A stretch of 64,000 nt of DNA, from NCBI GenBank assembly GCA_037903355.1, contig JBAJFE010000026.1, positions 3,720,001 to 3,784,000 on the forward strand. Reading direction: 5' to 3'. This document shows, in pieces, positions 22,946 through 34,780 of this stretch (position 1 is its first letter; each line of letters begins with the position of its first letter). The notes beneath the pieces are model-generated. The model worked only from the letters and a program-made list of their open reading frames with translations. It searched no databases and was not told the DNA's origin. Origin of the DNA: Trichuris trichiura. Lineage: Eukaryota; Nematoda; Enoplea; Trichinellida; Trichuridae. The position numbers and the translations under genes are program-made.

Positions 22946-25900
22946 TATTTACCAACAGTCTCAAATGGAGAACATGCGAGCTGACGCTTGCCGATTCTGC
23001 TGTAACGCAAATAAGGTTTTCAAGGAAGTAAAGGCAGCAGCTATCTGCAATACTTCAAGCTTTTATAAATGCAGTAAGTCTGTACTCAAACGGCTTCATT
23101 CTAAACCATTTTCGAAGGTATAACTTGTGATAAAAGCAATCAATTCAAAGCATGTTTTTCCGTGAGCAAACAATTATGCCTAGGCTCCTGATGTTTAAAC
23201 GAAAAGTGTCAGTCGCAAATGAGCAAGAGAAATCCTAATTGCACTTCTAATTTATAACGCAACGACAAGTAACAATTATTATATCCTATTTTCTTTCATA
23301 CTAGAAACGCGGCACAGATTTGTCACCAAAGATTGCACCTTCCAAGCACCATGCTACGACAGATGTGTAACTTTACGTGAGGTATAAGATTTTCATGAGG
23401 AATTCGATTCTTTTATATAATGCTGTTTAACAAGACTTTTTCACACGAAGTTTACTGTGTTAGCTAAATATTTGTTCTTCCATTGGAATAATGCATAGGC
23501 GTAAGTAAAACATTGCATTTAGGAAAACACGTGCAAGAGTCTTTTGAAAAGAAGTAGCTTTAGCAAAATAATTGTTCTTCCATTGGAATAATGCATGGGC
23601 GTAAGTAAAACATTGCATTTAGGAAAACATGTGCAAGAGTCTGTGCTACGCTGGTGCAACTTTTTTCAAAATTTTTTGAAAGAAAAGAAGTAAAAGAGTG
23701 AAAAAAAGGATGTCTAATCAAAGTTCCTCATCTGCCCAGGTCTTCACTCCGAGTAGCCTTCGAGATCCGTACACGTTAAGCAAAGTAGCACAAGAAATCA
23801 TAAAATCCATCGTTACGAAAAGGACACAGTGGTAATGCTGTCGTTGCGACAGCCAGGATTCAGAGAAATTTGTTCCTAATAAACAGCGCACGATTGCGCG
23901 GGTCTGCGTATTCACCTGTCAACACTAAAACCACTCAAACAACGACAGTTACAGCAATACCATCAAAGGCAACAGATTTCTGGACGTGGCGTTCAACAAG
24001 ATGCGAGGCAGTGAAATGGTCAAGATAATCCAACTTGATGCTCCAACGAGAACGAGCTAATGTCCTGTGTCAGAAGAGGAAGACCGCAGCAATGACCTAG
24101 AGGCCAGCTTTGCACAACTTTCTCCTGTTGCAATTTCTCCGAAGCAGTCTCCTACGAATTGGAGTGTCACTGCAGGTTGCGAATTCAGAGTTACGAGCAC
24201 GAGTGTCGCAGAGAGCAACTATAGGACAACTACTAAGGTGGTTCTGCTTTGTCGCTAAGTGGGACAATGTGCGGGAACGGGTAAGCATGGAAGAACTGTC
24301 GCAACTGTCTCAGAGAGGAAGACATCCAAGTGTTGCTGACCTCTGCTCCTAAGCTTCTCTCCTCAGCGGATAATTAGAGAGAATCCCTCTAATTATCCAT
24401 TGTGGGCAGGTTAGGGCCCAACCTGAGAGCTTCGGAAGAACAATAGAAGCCTATGTTTCCAAAATAACAGGATACTACTGTAAAATAAAGATATGCATAT
24501 CCATGAAATACTTTCATCCCGTTACAAAAAGCTAAATCTTTAAAGCCTCCTTTGACTTTTTCAAATGAAGCTGATGTTATCTGCACACTATTCTTAATCC
24601 GATCATATTTTTTAATATTCATTTGGGCAAATAGAAAAAGTACTTTCAGAGCGTTGATTGGTGATGACGGAACCAGGCAACAGAAATTTAACGTAACACT
24701 GTCTTCATCATGAACATGGTCCGTCTGAACATTCCAATATTTACTTTGCCATCCATCCCATCTTTTTCCTTATGAGTATGTAGCTGAGAAGAATATGCCT
24801 GGGTCCAGAAAAGAGTTCTACTTCACGGTTGCCAGTTGGTTCAAATCACCATTTATGATGGCGTCGGAGGGCCTTGTTTCCTACGGAAGCACTTGTAGCC
24901 CTGACTGGCGAGACGATCATGCAACCGTTAGTCGTTTTCATCTGCCTGCGTGAAAACCACAAAATTAAATCACAAGTTTTAAGTTATATGGCGGAGTTAA
25001 ACTGCTACCACGAGCTAGAGTGAATGGAAAACGTGCAATGCCAGTTTACTTGTCTGACCAAGTGGGTTTATTTATTACCTTCAGTTTAAAATTAATATGG
25101 TTCTGTTCGGCGTTTGGTCGCTACTTAATCACTTGAAGTGGTATAAAGGCTTGAGACGGCATTGTGTTCATTGTAGTCGCTATACTTGTGAGATTATTTC
25201 TTGCTTTTGCCTTAACCAGAACCGGTAAGCAGGCTATACATTTCTTGTGAAACGCTCTTATTTCCGTTGCCTTAGTTTTAGACTTTTGGTACTGATGTAG
25301 AGGGAGAAAATTTGAAAATGGTTTCCTCTATTCCTAAAAAGCTTTCTGTTGCAATGTAGTTTTCAGCAGTTTTTTTTATTGTTTACCCACTTTTATTTTG
25401 TTGTAATTGCGTAGCGCTCATCAGCACACCCCATTCAAAACCTACCGACACAGCAGTCATAACAAAATCTGGGTAGTTTATTTTACTTCTGGTTGATTTT
25501 TATGCTAAGTGCACAAATGTTTGAGTTGGGATGTCTTCCGCCTGTTTTGAGGTGATCTTGAAGGAGAAAGGATGGTTTTACTAAAGAAATTAATAAAAAC
25601 ACAAACTTGCATTTCCTCCGCAACCAATCAGTTTTTCAGATAATTTTTTAGGCAATAAAGTTAGTTCAATTCCCACTGAGAGCGAACCATCTTAAAATAG
25701 CAGGAAGCGTTTCCGAAAAACCAACTGCCTGCTCAATAATCGTAACATATTTTTGCTAATTTCACTGAATTAAGTAAGCGCGTTTTGTTCTCGCTTTTTA
25801 CTACTCAAGCTTGGACCAAAGCAATGAATTTTTTTGGAGATCCAGTTTTCCGCCAAGTTCTTTACCATTTCTTCAACCGTAAATTTACAGGCAGGAAGGT

Positions 25901-28900
25901 TGTAGGCTATTCACTTCTCGTCATTAATGACACTTCTGTCCTATCAGTATGAGTTATGTTAATCCTATTCATAGGAAAGAAAATCCTTGTTTTGAATCAT
26001 TCACTTCTTGGCTCCTTAAAAGCAAAACATTTTATTAATAGCGTAAGATAATGCTTGACATCTGATCCTTTATCTCAGGTTGCTTTAAGCAGGAGACAGC
26101 ATTATATAAAGTAGTTTTCACGCAACAGTTACTTAGCATCCTGTTGACCGATTTCTGTCAGCGCGCTTTGCAAGTGACCTACGATATCCTTGCTCTCGTT
26201 ATGGGATCTAAACTCATACTTGCAATCGTGCTTGTGTGAATTGAATATTCTTAATGTTTACCTACTCAAGTGTACAATTTTATTGTAGCTTTTCTTACAG
26301 CCAGCTTCCGGGCAAGAAGAAGTATTTCTTACTAGCAAATCAAAGCTTCCTGATCATCGATGGTCTGTTATCAGCGTTTAACAATGAGCTGATGACGGGT
26401 CACCAACTATCCGATAACGCTGCTGTGCTAGTAAGAAATTTTTCTTCACAACAGAAATCACATGAGATATTTTTTTAATTTATTTACCGTTTTTTATAAA
26501 GTAGTAAGAAGCATACCGCAGATTGGGCAACATGTTAGGAGTTGAATCTCAAACTTCTGTAGTAAACTGGTTCTCTTCGTAAACCGCAGCCTCCTTTCTG
26601 ATGATAATCGCACTCACGCTAAATACTAACTTCATTCATGGAGGTTAAAAGTTAGTCACGCAGAGATAGAGTGCATATGCTTCTAACCATACCCATTTGT
26701 ATCAACAGACTTCATTTTCCTTCCGTAAGTAAGCCCTCCATTTCTACAATGCCGTCTTGTGTGCAAACAGCATTGTTTTCCAACAAGGATGTTAGCAGAA
26801 AAATCGTTGGATTTGTGCTTATTTAGTCGCAGTCCATGGGGTGCGTTTTTCATGATGGGATGCACTTTTGCATTATAAGATGTTTCAGTATGAAAAACAC
26901 TAACTAAGAATGAGCTCCCAACCCATTCAGAATTAGTTATCGTAGAGGCATGACGTAGTCTGCCATTGTTGTTTTCGTTTGTTTTCGTTTCTAATGCGTC
27001 GACATGATGTGTGAAAAGAAATAAGAGAAAACAACAACATCAGCTGTTAACAGATATCTGCTCCATTGTGTTTCGTGCTCTAATCAATTGCTACTTTCAC
27101 GGAAGAGTCCTAGGCAGGTTGCAATGATTTAACGTGCAACATTAAGCGTAATCTGTGGTTTAACCAAGAGAGTTGAAAATAAAATAGTAATTTAGTCACG
27201 TAGATTTTGGATCGCTTGTGCCATTAAAGCGCACGTTGGAAGTTGTCGTCTCCCAGTCAAAGCAAAGAGGCAGACAATTTTGACTCACATGATTGCTTTC
27301 GAAATGTGGTTTTATTAGAAACAGATAGGGACGTAGCTTCAAGTGGTTCCTTCTTTTGTGGCTTCTTTCATTTATGAGAACTGAGTCGATAAAATAAAAT
27401 TCCTCGTGAGAGAACCCAAGTAGCTTTCAGATGGTTGACTTTATGGTGAACTAATGACGGTAAATGTCAGTAGCTTCGTTTCACCAAATTAGGTGGCCTG
27501 AGCGGTACGACTTAAAGAACGAGAGAAAATTATGCGTCTTCCAAAGTTCGTAGGGGTGATTCGTTCGTGAGGAATAGTCGAATAGTTTCGCGCTTCGTGG
27601 AGTAACGTGAATTCTATTTGCAGCTGTTATTTTTCCGCCTGATCGCGTAAATAGACATTGAAAATAGAAAGGAAGCAAGAAAGCTATCTATCAATATAAC
27701 TCTAATCCGTCAACCATTGTTGGAATATGACTGAGTTACGTTCAGAGCAACAAACGAAAATTAGGCTTTCGTAAATCATGCAAAACGTGTGCAGCTATCG
27801 GATGCAATTAATAGTTTTTCCGGTTTGAAATGCTGGACAGATAACAACGTATTATTATTGCCTTAACTCATGCTGAAGAGCTCATTTGATTGTTGTAATT
27901 CCATGTTATAATAAACGCATGCCCACATTTAGGAAGCTCTAGTGTTAACAAGAAGCTGAATTTATACTTGGTTTCGCTTTGCGAAAGAACTGTGCGAGTG
28001 TTATTCGTTGTAATGAAGAAAGACGAGTGGATATTAATGTCTTTTAACGTATTGCTCTGCGCACTCTTTGTGCTAGCTTTACAGCTGCTTGAAGGAGACA
28101 ACCCTTGCTTTAAATTAAGTACTGAGAGAATTACGTTAAGTATCAAGGCTGCTATAGTTTTGAGCATCAGGGGCTTTCAGCTGCTCTTTTTCTCGTTCAG
28201 TGCATGAATTAGCGACATGGGTTAAAAGGAAACAGCGAAACTAAAGAAAACCCGCAAGTAACTTCCAGCTAGCTCGAAACTGGGTGCTATAAAGCGCTTC
28301 GACAGCGAAGAACAGCGTGTAAATATCATGCGCACAGTGAGTCTGTCTGCATCTACAATTCATGGCATATACCCTCAGAAGGATAAAATCGGAGGGCCGC
28401 ACAAGCTATTGTTGGAAACAGGAAAGTGGTCTTTCTTAGTGTGCCCAAACAATGAGCAGAGCGGGAAGTCTGTTACTCGATTGCGCTGACGGATGCGAAA
28501 GTCGTCGCGTGCTTTTGATTTTTATTACCGCCAAGGAAAAACAGCCTGTTTTGTTTAGGAAGCTGAAACAGAAAGCAGTAGGTGGCAGTGATGAAAGACT
28601 TGAGCAAGTGCATCTTACCGGCAGTCATGCATAATTTCAACAGTTTCTGAGGAAAGGGCCGTTTCGCTGGCTGAAGGTCATCGGTGTTCGAGCGTAACGA
28701 TGTATAAGGTGCGGATGAGGAACGATACGATTGAGTGTAGGCACGACGAGACGAATAAACGACGAATGGGGAGCGGTGGTCAGGCCAACTCTCGCGGGCC
28801 ACGATGCCCACCGAAACCAGGGCGTACGAGGACCCACTGTCTCCCCCGAGTATGCGAATAGAATGATGATACGAGGGTAATAAAAGGGAGATTATTTACA

Positions 28901-29557
28901 GTAAAAAGGGGTGAATAAACTTAATGGTGATTAATGGGGAGGTGAAGGACATGATAGGGGGATAAATAAGCTATAAATCACACCTGGCCAGACTGTACAT
29001 GCCAGCAGGGCGCAGAGATCAACCTATCTCGCCTTGAGTTCTTCGTGCGGACCGAAGCGGCGGGACGTGGGCTTTATGTGTTGTCACGGCCCGAATGAAC
29101 TCTGTCCAAGGCCAAGTCTACGCTCCTCGCCAGGTGTGCTGTTTTCGTCACAATCGGAGAGAATGTTTCGGAAGATACTGCAGCTACTTCAAAGTTAGTA
29201 GGATAACTCAAGAGAATAACTGCATAAGGAAGCTACTCCTACAAGCAGACGAACACCCTAATTGTGATGAAACCACAGTTTCTTGGAAAAGACAGCCGAT
29301 AAAAGCATTTATTCAGCAGAACGAAGGCAACCTATAGGTTATAAGGATTGAAAAGCAAAATCACGTTAATGTCTGGTACTGAGGCTGTACTTATGCCTCT
29401 GATCGTACATCCCTTTGAAAATTGCAGAGCTGAAGAACAGATACGAAGATCTGTTGTGTTCTGCACGCATCCTACCAGTTCAAACAGCCAAGTTTTTTTT
29501 ATTATTGTTTGAGCAACTAAGTCAGTGCTTTTGTCGGAAGATAGTGCAGAAAAAAAT
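22946..29557. other. Long stretch without a recognisable gene
   Basis: I found no convincing coding sequence. Weak candidates: a minus-strand frame at 24389-24622, and a plus-strand stretch near 23950-24020 vaguely like the region before the Penelope thumb motif. A two-copy direct repeat is listed separately. The block 28640-29090 is more GC-rich and may be a decayed element. Confidence 0.4.
23461..23641. repeat. Two-copy direct repeat
   Basis: About 75 bases including TTGTTCTTCCATTGGAATAA and GCGTAAGTAAAACATTGC recur with a period of about 110 bases (23469-23541 and 23572-23641) and only a few differences. It looks like a recent local duplication. Confidence 0.85.
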
Positions 29558-29713
29558 AACCTAAAGAGCAAAGACGTATTGTTTGTAACGGGTTTGGTAG
29601 TTGAACAAGAGAAGTACATGGATTTTTCCCGTTTGTATTTGCCCATAAAACGAGTCAAAAAAGTGAAAAAACTTTAATCTCGTTCAAGGGCATAAAAAAC
29701 CAAACAAAAGTCT

Positions 29714-29752
29714 GGCGAAGCTTTCGGCTCGTTCTTGAGCCGTCGTCAGCGC
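29714..29752 (-). ncRNA. Hammerhead-ribozyme-like core
   Basis: CTGACGA (C at variable position 7), C, GGCTC pairing with GAGCC, then GAAAGCTTCGCC. Stem II differs from the GGGTC/GACCC type but still pairs, which is covariation. Confidence 0.55.
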
Positions 29753-30222
29753 ACGCAGGAGTTGCCCTCCCACCGAGTTTTTCCTCAGGAGTAGCTCCTC
29801 CACCTTCCCGAGCCGTGTGCGTGCCTGTTTAGTCGAATCTTGACCTGTCGAGGCTATACACACACGGCTGGATCAGCTTGGGAGCAACTTCCTTAGGGGC
29901 TGTCCTCGGCGGAGGCACAACGCGCAATAGGATGGTCAGTCAAAGTTAGGCGAGGCGTTCTGTCAAAATAGGTCAACTTGCCGATGTTAGGGCGAGGGCC
30001 GTTTGTCCACGTCTAGGGTTTTCTCCTTTGTCCAATCCGGTGTTTTCCGAGTCATGTTTTCGGCGCACCATGTGAGCGTCGTTTTCAGATATAAAGGCGT
30101 ATGGCTTGTAACGGGTTTGGTTGTTGAACAAGAGAACGAAAACATGAGGTTCGACTAAACAGGCACGCACACGGCTGGGAAAGGTGGAGGAACTACTCCT
30201 AAGGAAAAACTAGGTGGGAGGG

Positions 30223-30409
30223 TCTTGTGTTCCGTCACTGACCTTTTATTCACGAAAATACGATAACAAGTACGGTCGCACCATGACCTCAAGAAAAAGC
30301 CCGGAGTCAATATAATATCAGAATATAATGCTGTCAAGCAACATGGGACTCGTAGGTTCAATTACCTTCAAGATGTGCCGGTTCCTGATCAGCAGGTCCC
30401 GACACGACA
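30223..30409 (-). repeat. Gypsy 3-prime LTR
   Basis: 187 bases, matching the other LTR in GTACGGTCGCACC, AGAAAAAGCCCGGAGTCA and CCTGATCAGCAGGT. It has an additional 49-base segment absent from the other copy. Confidence 0.88.
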
Positions 30410-30506
30410 CCCGTCCCTCCTAAGTGACGTAGTCATTCAAGTGTCGTGGTCGTTGTGTTCGTCAGAGTCAGCGTCATATTTGTTTTATCCGTTTCCCGAT
30501 AAGGAG

Positions 30507-30960
30507 TCACAACCGGTCCTTGGGGTTCAGGCGTCTGTTCGGCCGGCATAGTCGGGATTTCCTGATCTGGTTTTCTGCTGGTGCTTCTTTGGCTGGTTCG
30601 TTACGCTCTGACTGATTTTCTTCAAGAGCTTCGGTCGTGACTGGAGCATATGTGCCTGTTCCACTGAGTATCGACCTTTCAATTTCCGGTATTACTAGTG
30701 ATCCGCCGCTTCCTCGGTTGCATATGTGGTCAATTGATCGGCGGACTCGCGTTTCCTTTTGTGGTCGTTCTATCCAAAACCACCGAAGAGTTATAACCTC
30801 CTGTATGAGGCCCGGCAGCCACTTTGACGCTGCATGCGGGTGGAAGTCCCGGGCCCATACCCTGTCTCTCACCTGAAAGGACCCGCACTCGTCGGCTTTC
30901 CTTCATTCCCGAATTGATAGCGTCCTCTCCCTGGGTTTTCTGTTGGTAGGCATCTGATAA
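30507..30960 (-). pseudogene. Gypsy integrase C-terminal remnant
   Basis: RVWARDFHPHAASKWLPG and then RRSIDHI match the C-terminal region of Gypsy integrases (a VWVRDYRPG-like start and a WRRHIDQ-like end). It is joined, out of frame, directly to the reverse transcriptase fragment, which marks the internal deletion at about 30935. Confidence 0.7.
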
Positions 30961-31485
30961 GTCTAATTTCGAAAACCACGCTCCTCCAGTGAGGATGCTA
31001 AACATTTCTGGCCACGTTGTTATCGGGTAAACGTCTTTCCTCGTAACCAAAGTGACTGTTGCGCTGTAATCCCCACAAATGCGGATTTCCCCTCCCTTCT
31101 TCATTACCGTAACAATAGGGGAAGCCCAGTCTGACCGCGCAACAGGCTCTAAGCTGTCGCGTTTATCGAGGCGCTCGATCTCCTCCTTCACCTGATCGAC
31201 TAACGCAAATGGGACGGGGCGACATTTGAGGAAGCGGGCTCTGGCTCCTGGCACCAAGTCGATATGTATCGGAGGTCCTTTATATTTTCCTAGGCCTGGC
31301 TGGAAAACCTCCGGGTATCTCTCCGTCACCCGCAGCCAGTTACTGCTTACCAATGCATCTGCTGTTGCGGGTGCCGCTGAAATTTGGTGCAGTGGTACGT
31401 TGATATGAATTTTGAATGGACCGAACCAAGCTCTGCCCAACAGTGGTCTTCCTCTGTTTCGCATCACGAATATTTCCAAGGTCAC
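30935..31485 (-). pseudogene. Gypsy reverse transcriptase, N-terminal part
   Basis: The frame shows SDWASPIVTVMKKGG, then IRICGDYSATV and YPITTWPEMFSILTGG, ending at FSKLDLSDAYQQ, the first catalytic-Asp motif. The downstream YxDD motif, RNase H and most of integrase are gone. The product could not be active. Confidence 0.85.
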
Positions 31486-32731
31486 GGTTAACCCTTTTGT
31501 ACTGCACTCTAGCTTGGAAGGATCCTAAAACCGGCATCCTTTCCTTTGACCACGTGTTGATCTTTAAGCTGGAACTCTTTAGTTTAGGAAGACGGCCCTT
31601 CCATAAGCGATGAAACATTTTTTCGCTAATGAGAGTCAAAGCTGACCCACTGTCAACTTCGAATTCAATGTGGGTTCCATTCACCAATACTGATAACGTC
31701 GTTGCCGGTTCCACTGAAACGTGCTGAGACTCTGTAGCATACACCTTGAGGGCGTTTACACGGACGTGACCTTGTGAGAGGTCATCTTCTGATTCCGATG
31801 TTGAATATGCATCTCGAGACGGCGTTTGTTCCACTGCATGCACGCTTCTTCGCCTATCAGTGCGGCGTGAATTCCCAGAGGTGGCGCTCTCCTGCTGATA
31901 GCTCGTTGTAGGCAGGCTACTACGGCATACTTTACTCACATGTCTCTTCTTATGGCAACGATGACAAAGTAATTCCTTGAATCGACAGGAGTCGGCAGAA
32001 TGGCCCTTTCTGTCACATCGCCAGCACTTGGTGCCTTCTGCTCCAAATGAAACCTGATTGCTTCTACCAGATTTGTACTTATTAGCCAAGGCGTGAACAG
32101 TTGGCACCGGGGAGCCCGCAGCGCGCTCCTCCAACAATCTGGATTGCGTTGCAACCGTTTCTCCAAGTAGTGCGAGGCTGTACACCTCCTTCAACGGAAC
32201 TTTCATGCCACGCAGTATGCGGCGTCGTTTTTCCGCATCACACATTCCGATAATGAACTGGTCCTGCAGTTGCGCATCCATCCAATCAGCCACTGTCAGT
32301 GTCGCCTGAAACTGGCAACGTCGCGCCAAGCGTCATAAATTCGTCATAAACACGGCAACAGGTTCATCTGGCTGCTGCTTTCTAGCGTAAAATTCTGCTC
32401 GAGCCGTATATATCCCCGGAATCGGGTCGAACCTCCCCTGTACTGCTTCTATCAACGCCTCAAACGACATAGAGTTCAGTTTCTTCGGGATCACGGCCTC
32501 TCTCACTAGCCGATATAATTGGGGGCCGCACTGGTTAAGGAAAACAGTGTGAGGATTTGTAGGAGGAACGTTATTTGCTTCAGCGAAAATCTCGAACCGT
32601 CCCATCCATTCCTCCCAACCGTCAATCCCCGTACTCACATCAAAGGGTTCGAGGACGCTGTAATTCGACGACATCGCTCCAGCTACAATGCGCAGAGTGA
32701 ACGATGGGCCCAAATGTACCGCGCGTTCCAC
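31486..32731 (-). pseudogene. Gypsy Gag and protease region
   Basis: The first frame (32731-32333) is a Gag segment with WEEWMGRFEIFAEANNV. A stop or frame break near 32330 separates it from a second frame with two CCHC knuckles (CWRCDRKGHSADSC and CHRCHKKRHVSKVC). A retroviral-type protease with FEVDSGSALTLIS (DSG in the catalytic position) follows. Confidence 0.85.
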
Positions 32732-32752
32732 TTCAGATTCCTCGTCGCCAAA

Positions 32753-32890
32753 TGTTGTGTTCTGTCATTGACCTTCTATTCACGCAAATACGGTAACAAG
32801 TACGGTCGCACCTTGACCTCCAGAAAAAGCCCGGAGTCAGTGTAATATCAGCATATAAACGGTTCCTGATCAGCAGGTTCCGACACAACA
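32753..32890 (-). repeat. Gypsy 5-prime LTR
   Basis: 138 bases with TGTTGTGT and ACACAACA ends. It is adjacent to the TTTGGCGACGAGG primer-binding stretch on the minus strand. Confidence 0.88.
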
Positions 32891-32907
32891 GAGGGCAACT
32901 CCTGCGT

Positions 32908-32946
32908 GCGCTGACGACAGCTCAAGAACGAGCCGAAAGCTTCGCC
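32908..32946 (+). ncRNA. Hammerhead-ribozyme-like core
   Basis: Mirror copy of the core at 29714-29752 in the other arm of the foldback element: CTGACGA, C, AGCTC against GAGCC, GAAAGCTTCGCC. One stem II pair has changed from G-C to A-C. Confidence 0.5.
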
Positions 32947-33119
32947 AGACTTTTGTTTGGTTTTTTATGCCCTTGAACGAGATCAAAGTTTTTTCACTTT
33001 TTTGACTCGTTTTATGGGCAAATACAAACGGGAAAAATCCATGTACATCTCTTGTTCAACCTAAAGAGCAAGTTTATAGCTATTGACAAGTGCACTTATC
33101 CACTAACCGTAGCGGAGCA

Positions 33120-33240
33120 TGGCCGAAAACAGTACAATGAAACCTCCCTAATCCGAACACGTCGGGGCAGGGGTAGTTCGGATTATAGAAGAATTCGGAT
33201 TATGGAGGAGGCATACAGTAGGCCACAGAAAAGCAGGTAA
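33120..33240. repeat. Possible Tigger/pogo-like non-autonomous fragment
   Basis: GAAACCTCCCTAATCCGAAC and, about 55 bases later, TTCGGATTATGGAGG form a short inverted pair. The type resembles termini of pogo-related elements. It has no coding content. Confidence 0.4.
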
Positions 33241-33867
33241 TGCAATTTTAGATGCATTTTCCTGGCGTCTACAGGGCGATGTCTGCTCCTGCAAGCCGTG
33301 AATAGCTTAACGAGGGCAGCGAAGTCTGTCTGATTCGGGAAAACAATAGACCAGCGGAAACGAGTTTCTTATAAGGTGTGGTGGACGCTGTACCGCGAAG
33401 CGGCATGGAAATTAGTTCCCGTGAACCTATTTTCCCATATTCGTAACTGCTGGCCAGTTCTGTTGAATCGAAAAAAAATTAAGTTAGCTCCCGATTATTG
33501 TGCGATTTCTGGGCCACTGTAACCATTGTTTCCTGGCATGCGCGCCGGTGTCCACTCTTTCTTCTACCTGTGCAATATAAGTCCACGAAGTCTAAATTTA
33601 TTTTATGTAGTCAGTTAATAGTGTCTGCTTCAACAGGCTTTGACGTTTGCTGACGGCTAAGTCACGAACGCTTTTTAAGCATAAAAGGCGCCGTCCATTG
33701 CATTCTTCCTGTTCTTCGGCCGGCACTCCCTCTTCAATGCTTTGATGATCTCCACCTTCTTCTCTGTCGGGAGCGTAACGTGCTTTTTTTTGTACATTTG
33801 GACAACTGCACAACCGTAGAACACACCAGAACACAGTGATAATGACTCCCGTATTGCAAATGTGATT

Positions 33868-34060
33868 TCTTCGTACGGGACCGTATATTTTCATAATGCA
33901 AAGGTTTTATTACGGAGTAGTTCCCGTTTTAATGCGCGTAAACTCCGGAGCTTTCGGGTCGACCGGGACCCGTCTTCAGCGGTTGTGATTTATGGGTCCC
34001 ATAAAGCTCCCGAAAATATTGTCAACGGGACAAACTTTCCGTAAAAGAAACTCGACGTTA
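33868..34060. repeat. Foldback element with hammerhead-like core
   Basis: The left end bears the family tail (TTCTTCGTACGGGACCGTA). Arms TTATTACGGAGTAGTTCCCG and ACGGGACAAACTTTCCGTAA bracket the core. A clear target duplication was not found. Confidence 0.65.
33945..33982 (-). ncRNA. Hammerhead-ribozyme-like core
   Basis: Read on the minus strand: CTGAAGA, C, GGGTC pairing with GACCC, GAAAGCTCCGG. The upstream strand on the same arm contains GGGAGCTTTATGGG, which could pair with GAAAGCTCC as stem III, but this pairing is not conserved among copies. Confidence 0.5.
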
Positions 34061-34780
34061 CTCGATCTCTTCATCATTTAATATTCTGGCTTTCGGTATT
34101 TCAACTATAAGCTATTTTGACTTAGGCTATTTTGACCATTCAATGTCTTGAGTTTCGTTATTTCAACCATTCGATGATTCGGCCTTCTATCTTCTAACTT
34201 TAGCCCCCGCTTGCTATAATTGATAGTGGCATAACGATTGCGGAACTGCACAACCTTAACCTCGAAAACCACAGAGATCTAGAATTGACTTAGACACAAA
34301 TGTCAATGCAAAACGGAACCGTTTGGCAGGAAAACTTGTGGAACAGAACAGCTGAATATATCGTCGTTTTCCGTGACGCAGACGATGAACTACACCTATC
34401 TACGTCAAAGTAGTCAGGAGTTAATTGATTATACTTTACCATGAAGGCACAGGAGAAAAAGTACAAAGGATAGGATCAGTAGCAGAGATTAGTCTAAAAG
34501 ACAGCAGCTGAACAGTGGTCGTGCACGGCGGATTCCTAGGACTTAACTACAACCTTCCCCTTTGCTCATGCTTCATATGTATATGAGTGATGTTCGGAAG
34601 GTTCGCGGAAAGACAGTGCAGTGTATAACAAGACGCCAGTGGATGAACCAAAACATGTTTCATTTTACTTCCGTTATCTTCGAATCTGCACGGAGAGGTA
34701 GCCTTATCCCACGCCGCGCCAGTGTGGTAAAAGCTGCTCCTAAAGTAATCGTTTTTTTCATGATATAGAAAGCCTTCGTT

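Larger units (their letters stand above)
30223..32890 (-). mobile_element. Gypsy-type LTR retrotransposon, internally deleted
   Basis: LTRs lie at 30223-30409 and 32753-32890 (the right copy lacks about 49 bases), bounded by inverted TGTTGTGT/ACACAACA-type ends. The 5-base target duplication GAGGG is at 30218-30222 and 32891-32895. On the minus strand a TTTGGCGACGAGG stretch follows the 5-prime LTR (primer-binding region), and a purine run AGGAGGGACGGG precedes the 3-prime LTR. Coding remnants cover Gag, protease, the start of reverse transcriptase and the end of integrase. The middle of Pol is missing, so it cannot be autonomous. Confidence 0.9.
29572..33057. mobile_element. Foldback element, right arm split by an LTR element
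   Basis: The left arm (about 29598-29836) is complementary to 30148-30222 plus 32896-33057. It is therefore one inverted repeat of roughly 235 bases whose right arm was opened by the Gypsy insertion at 30223-32890. The direct repeat AACCTAAAGAGCAA flanks the whole unit at 29558-29571 and 33058-33071 and is probably its 14-base target duplication. Each arm holds a hammerhead-like core of the CTGACGA type. The loop (29837-30147) has no recognisable coding sequence. Confidence 0.8.

Noticed and set aside
23935..24030. Peptide like NRFLDVAFNKM, vaguely resembling the segment before the Penelope thumb motif
   Set aside because: Too short, with no neighbouring motif in frame; could be chance.
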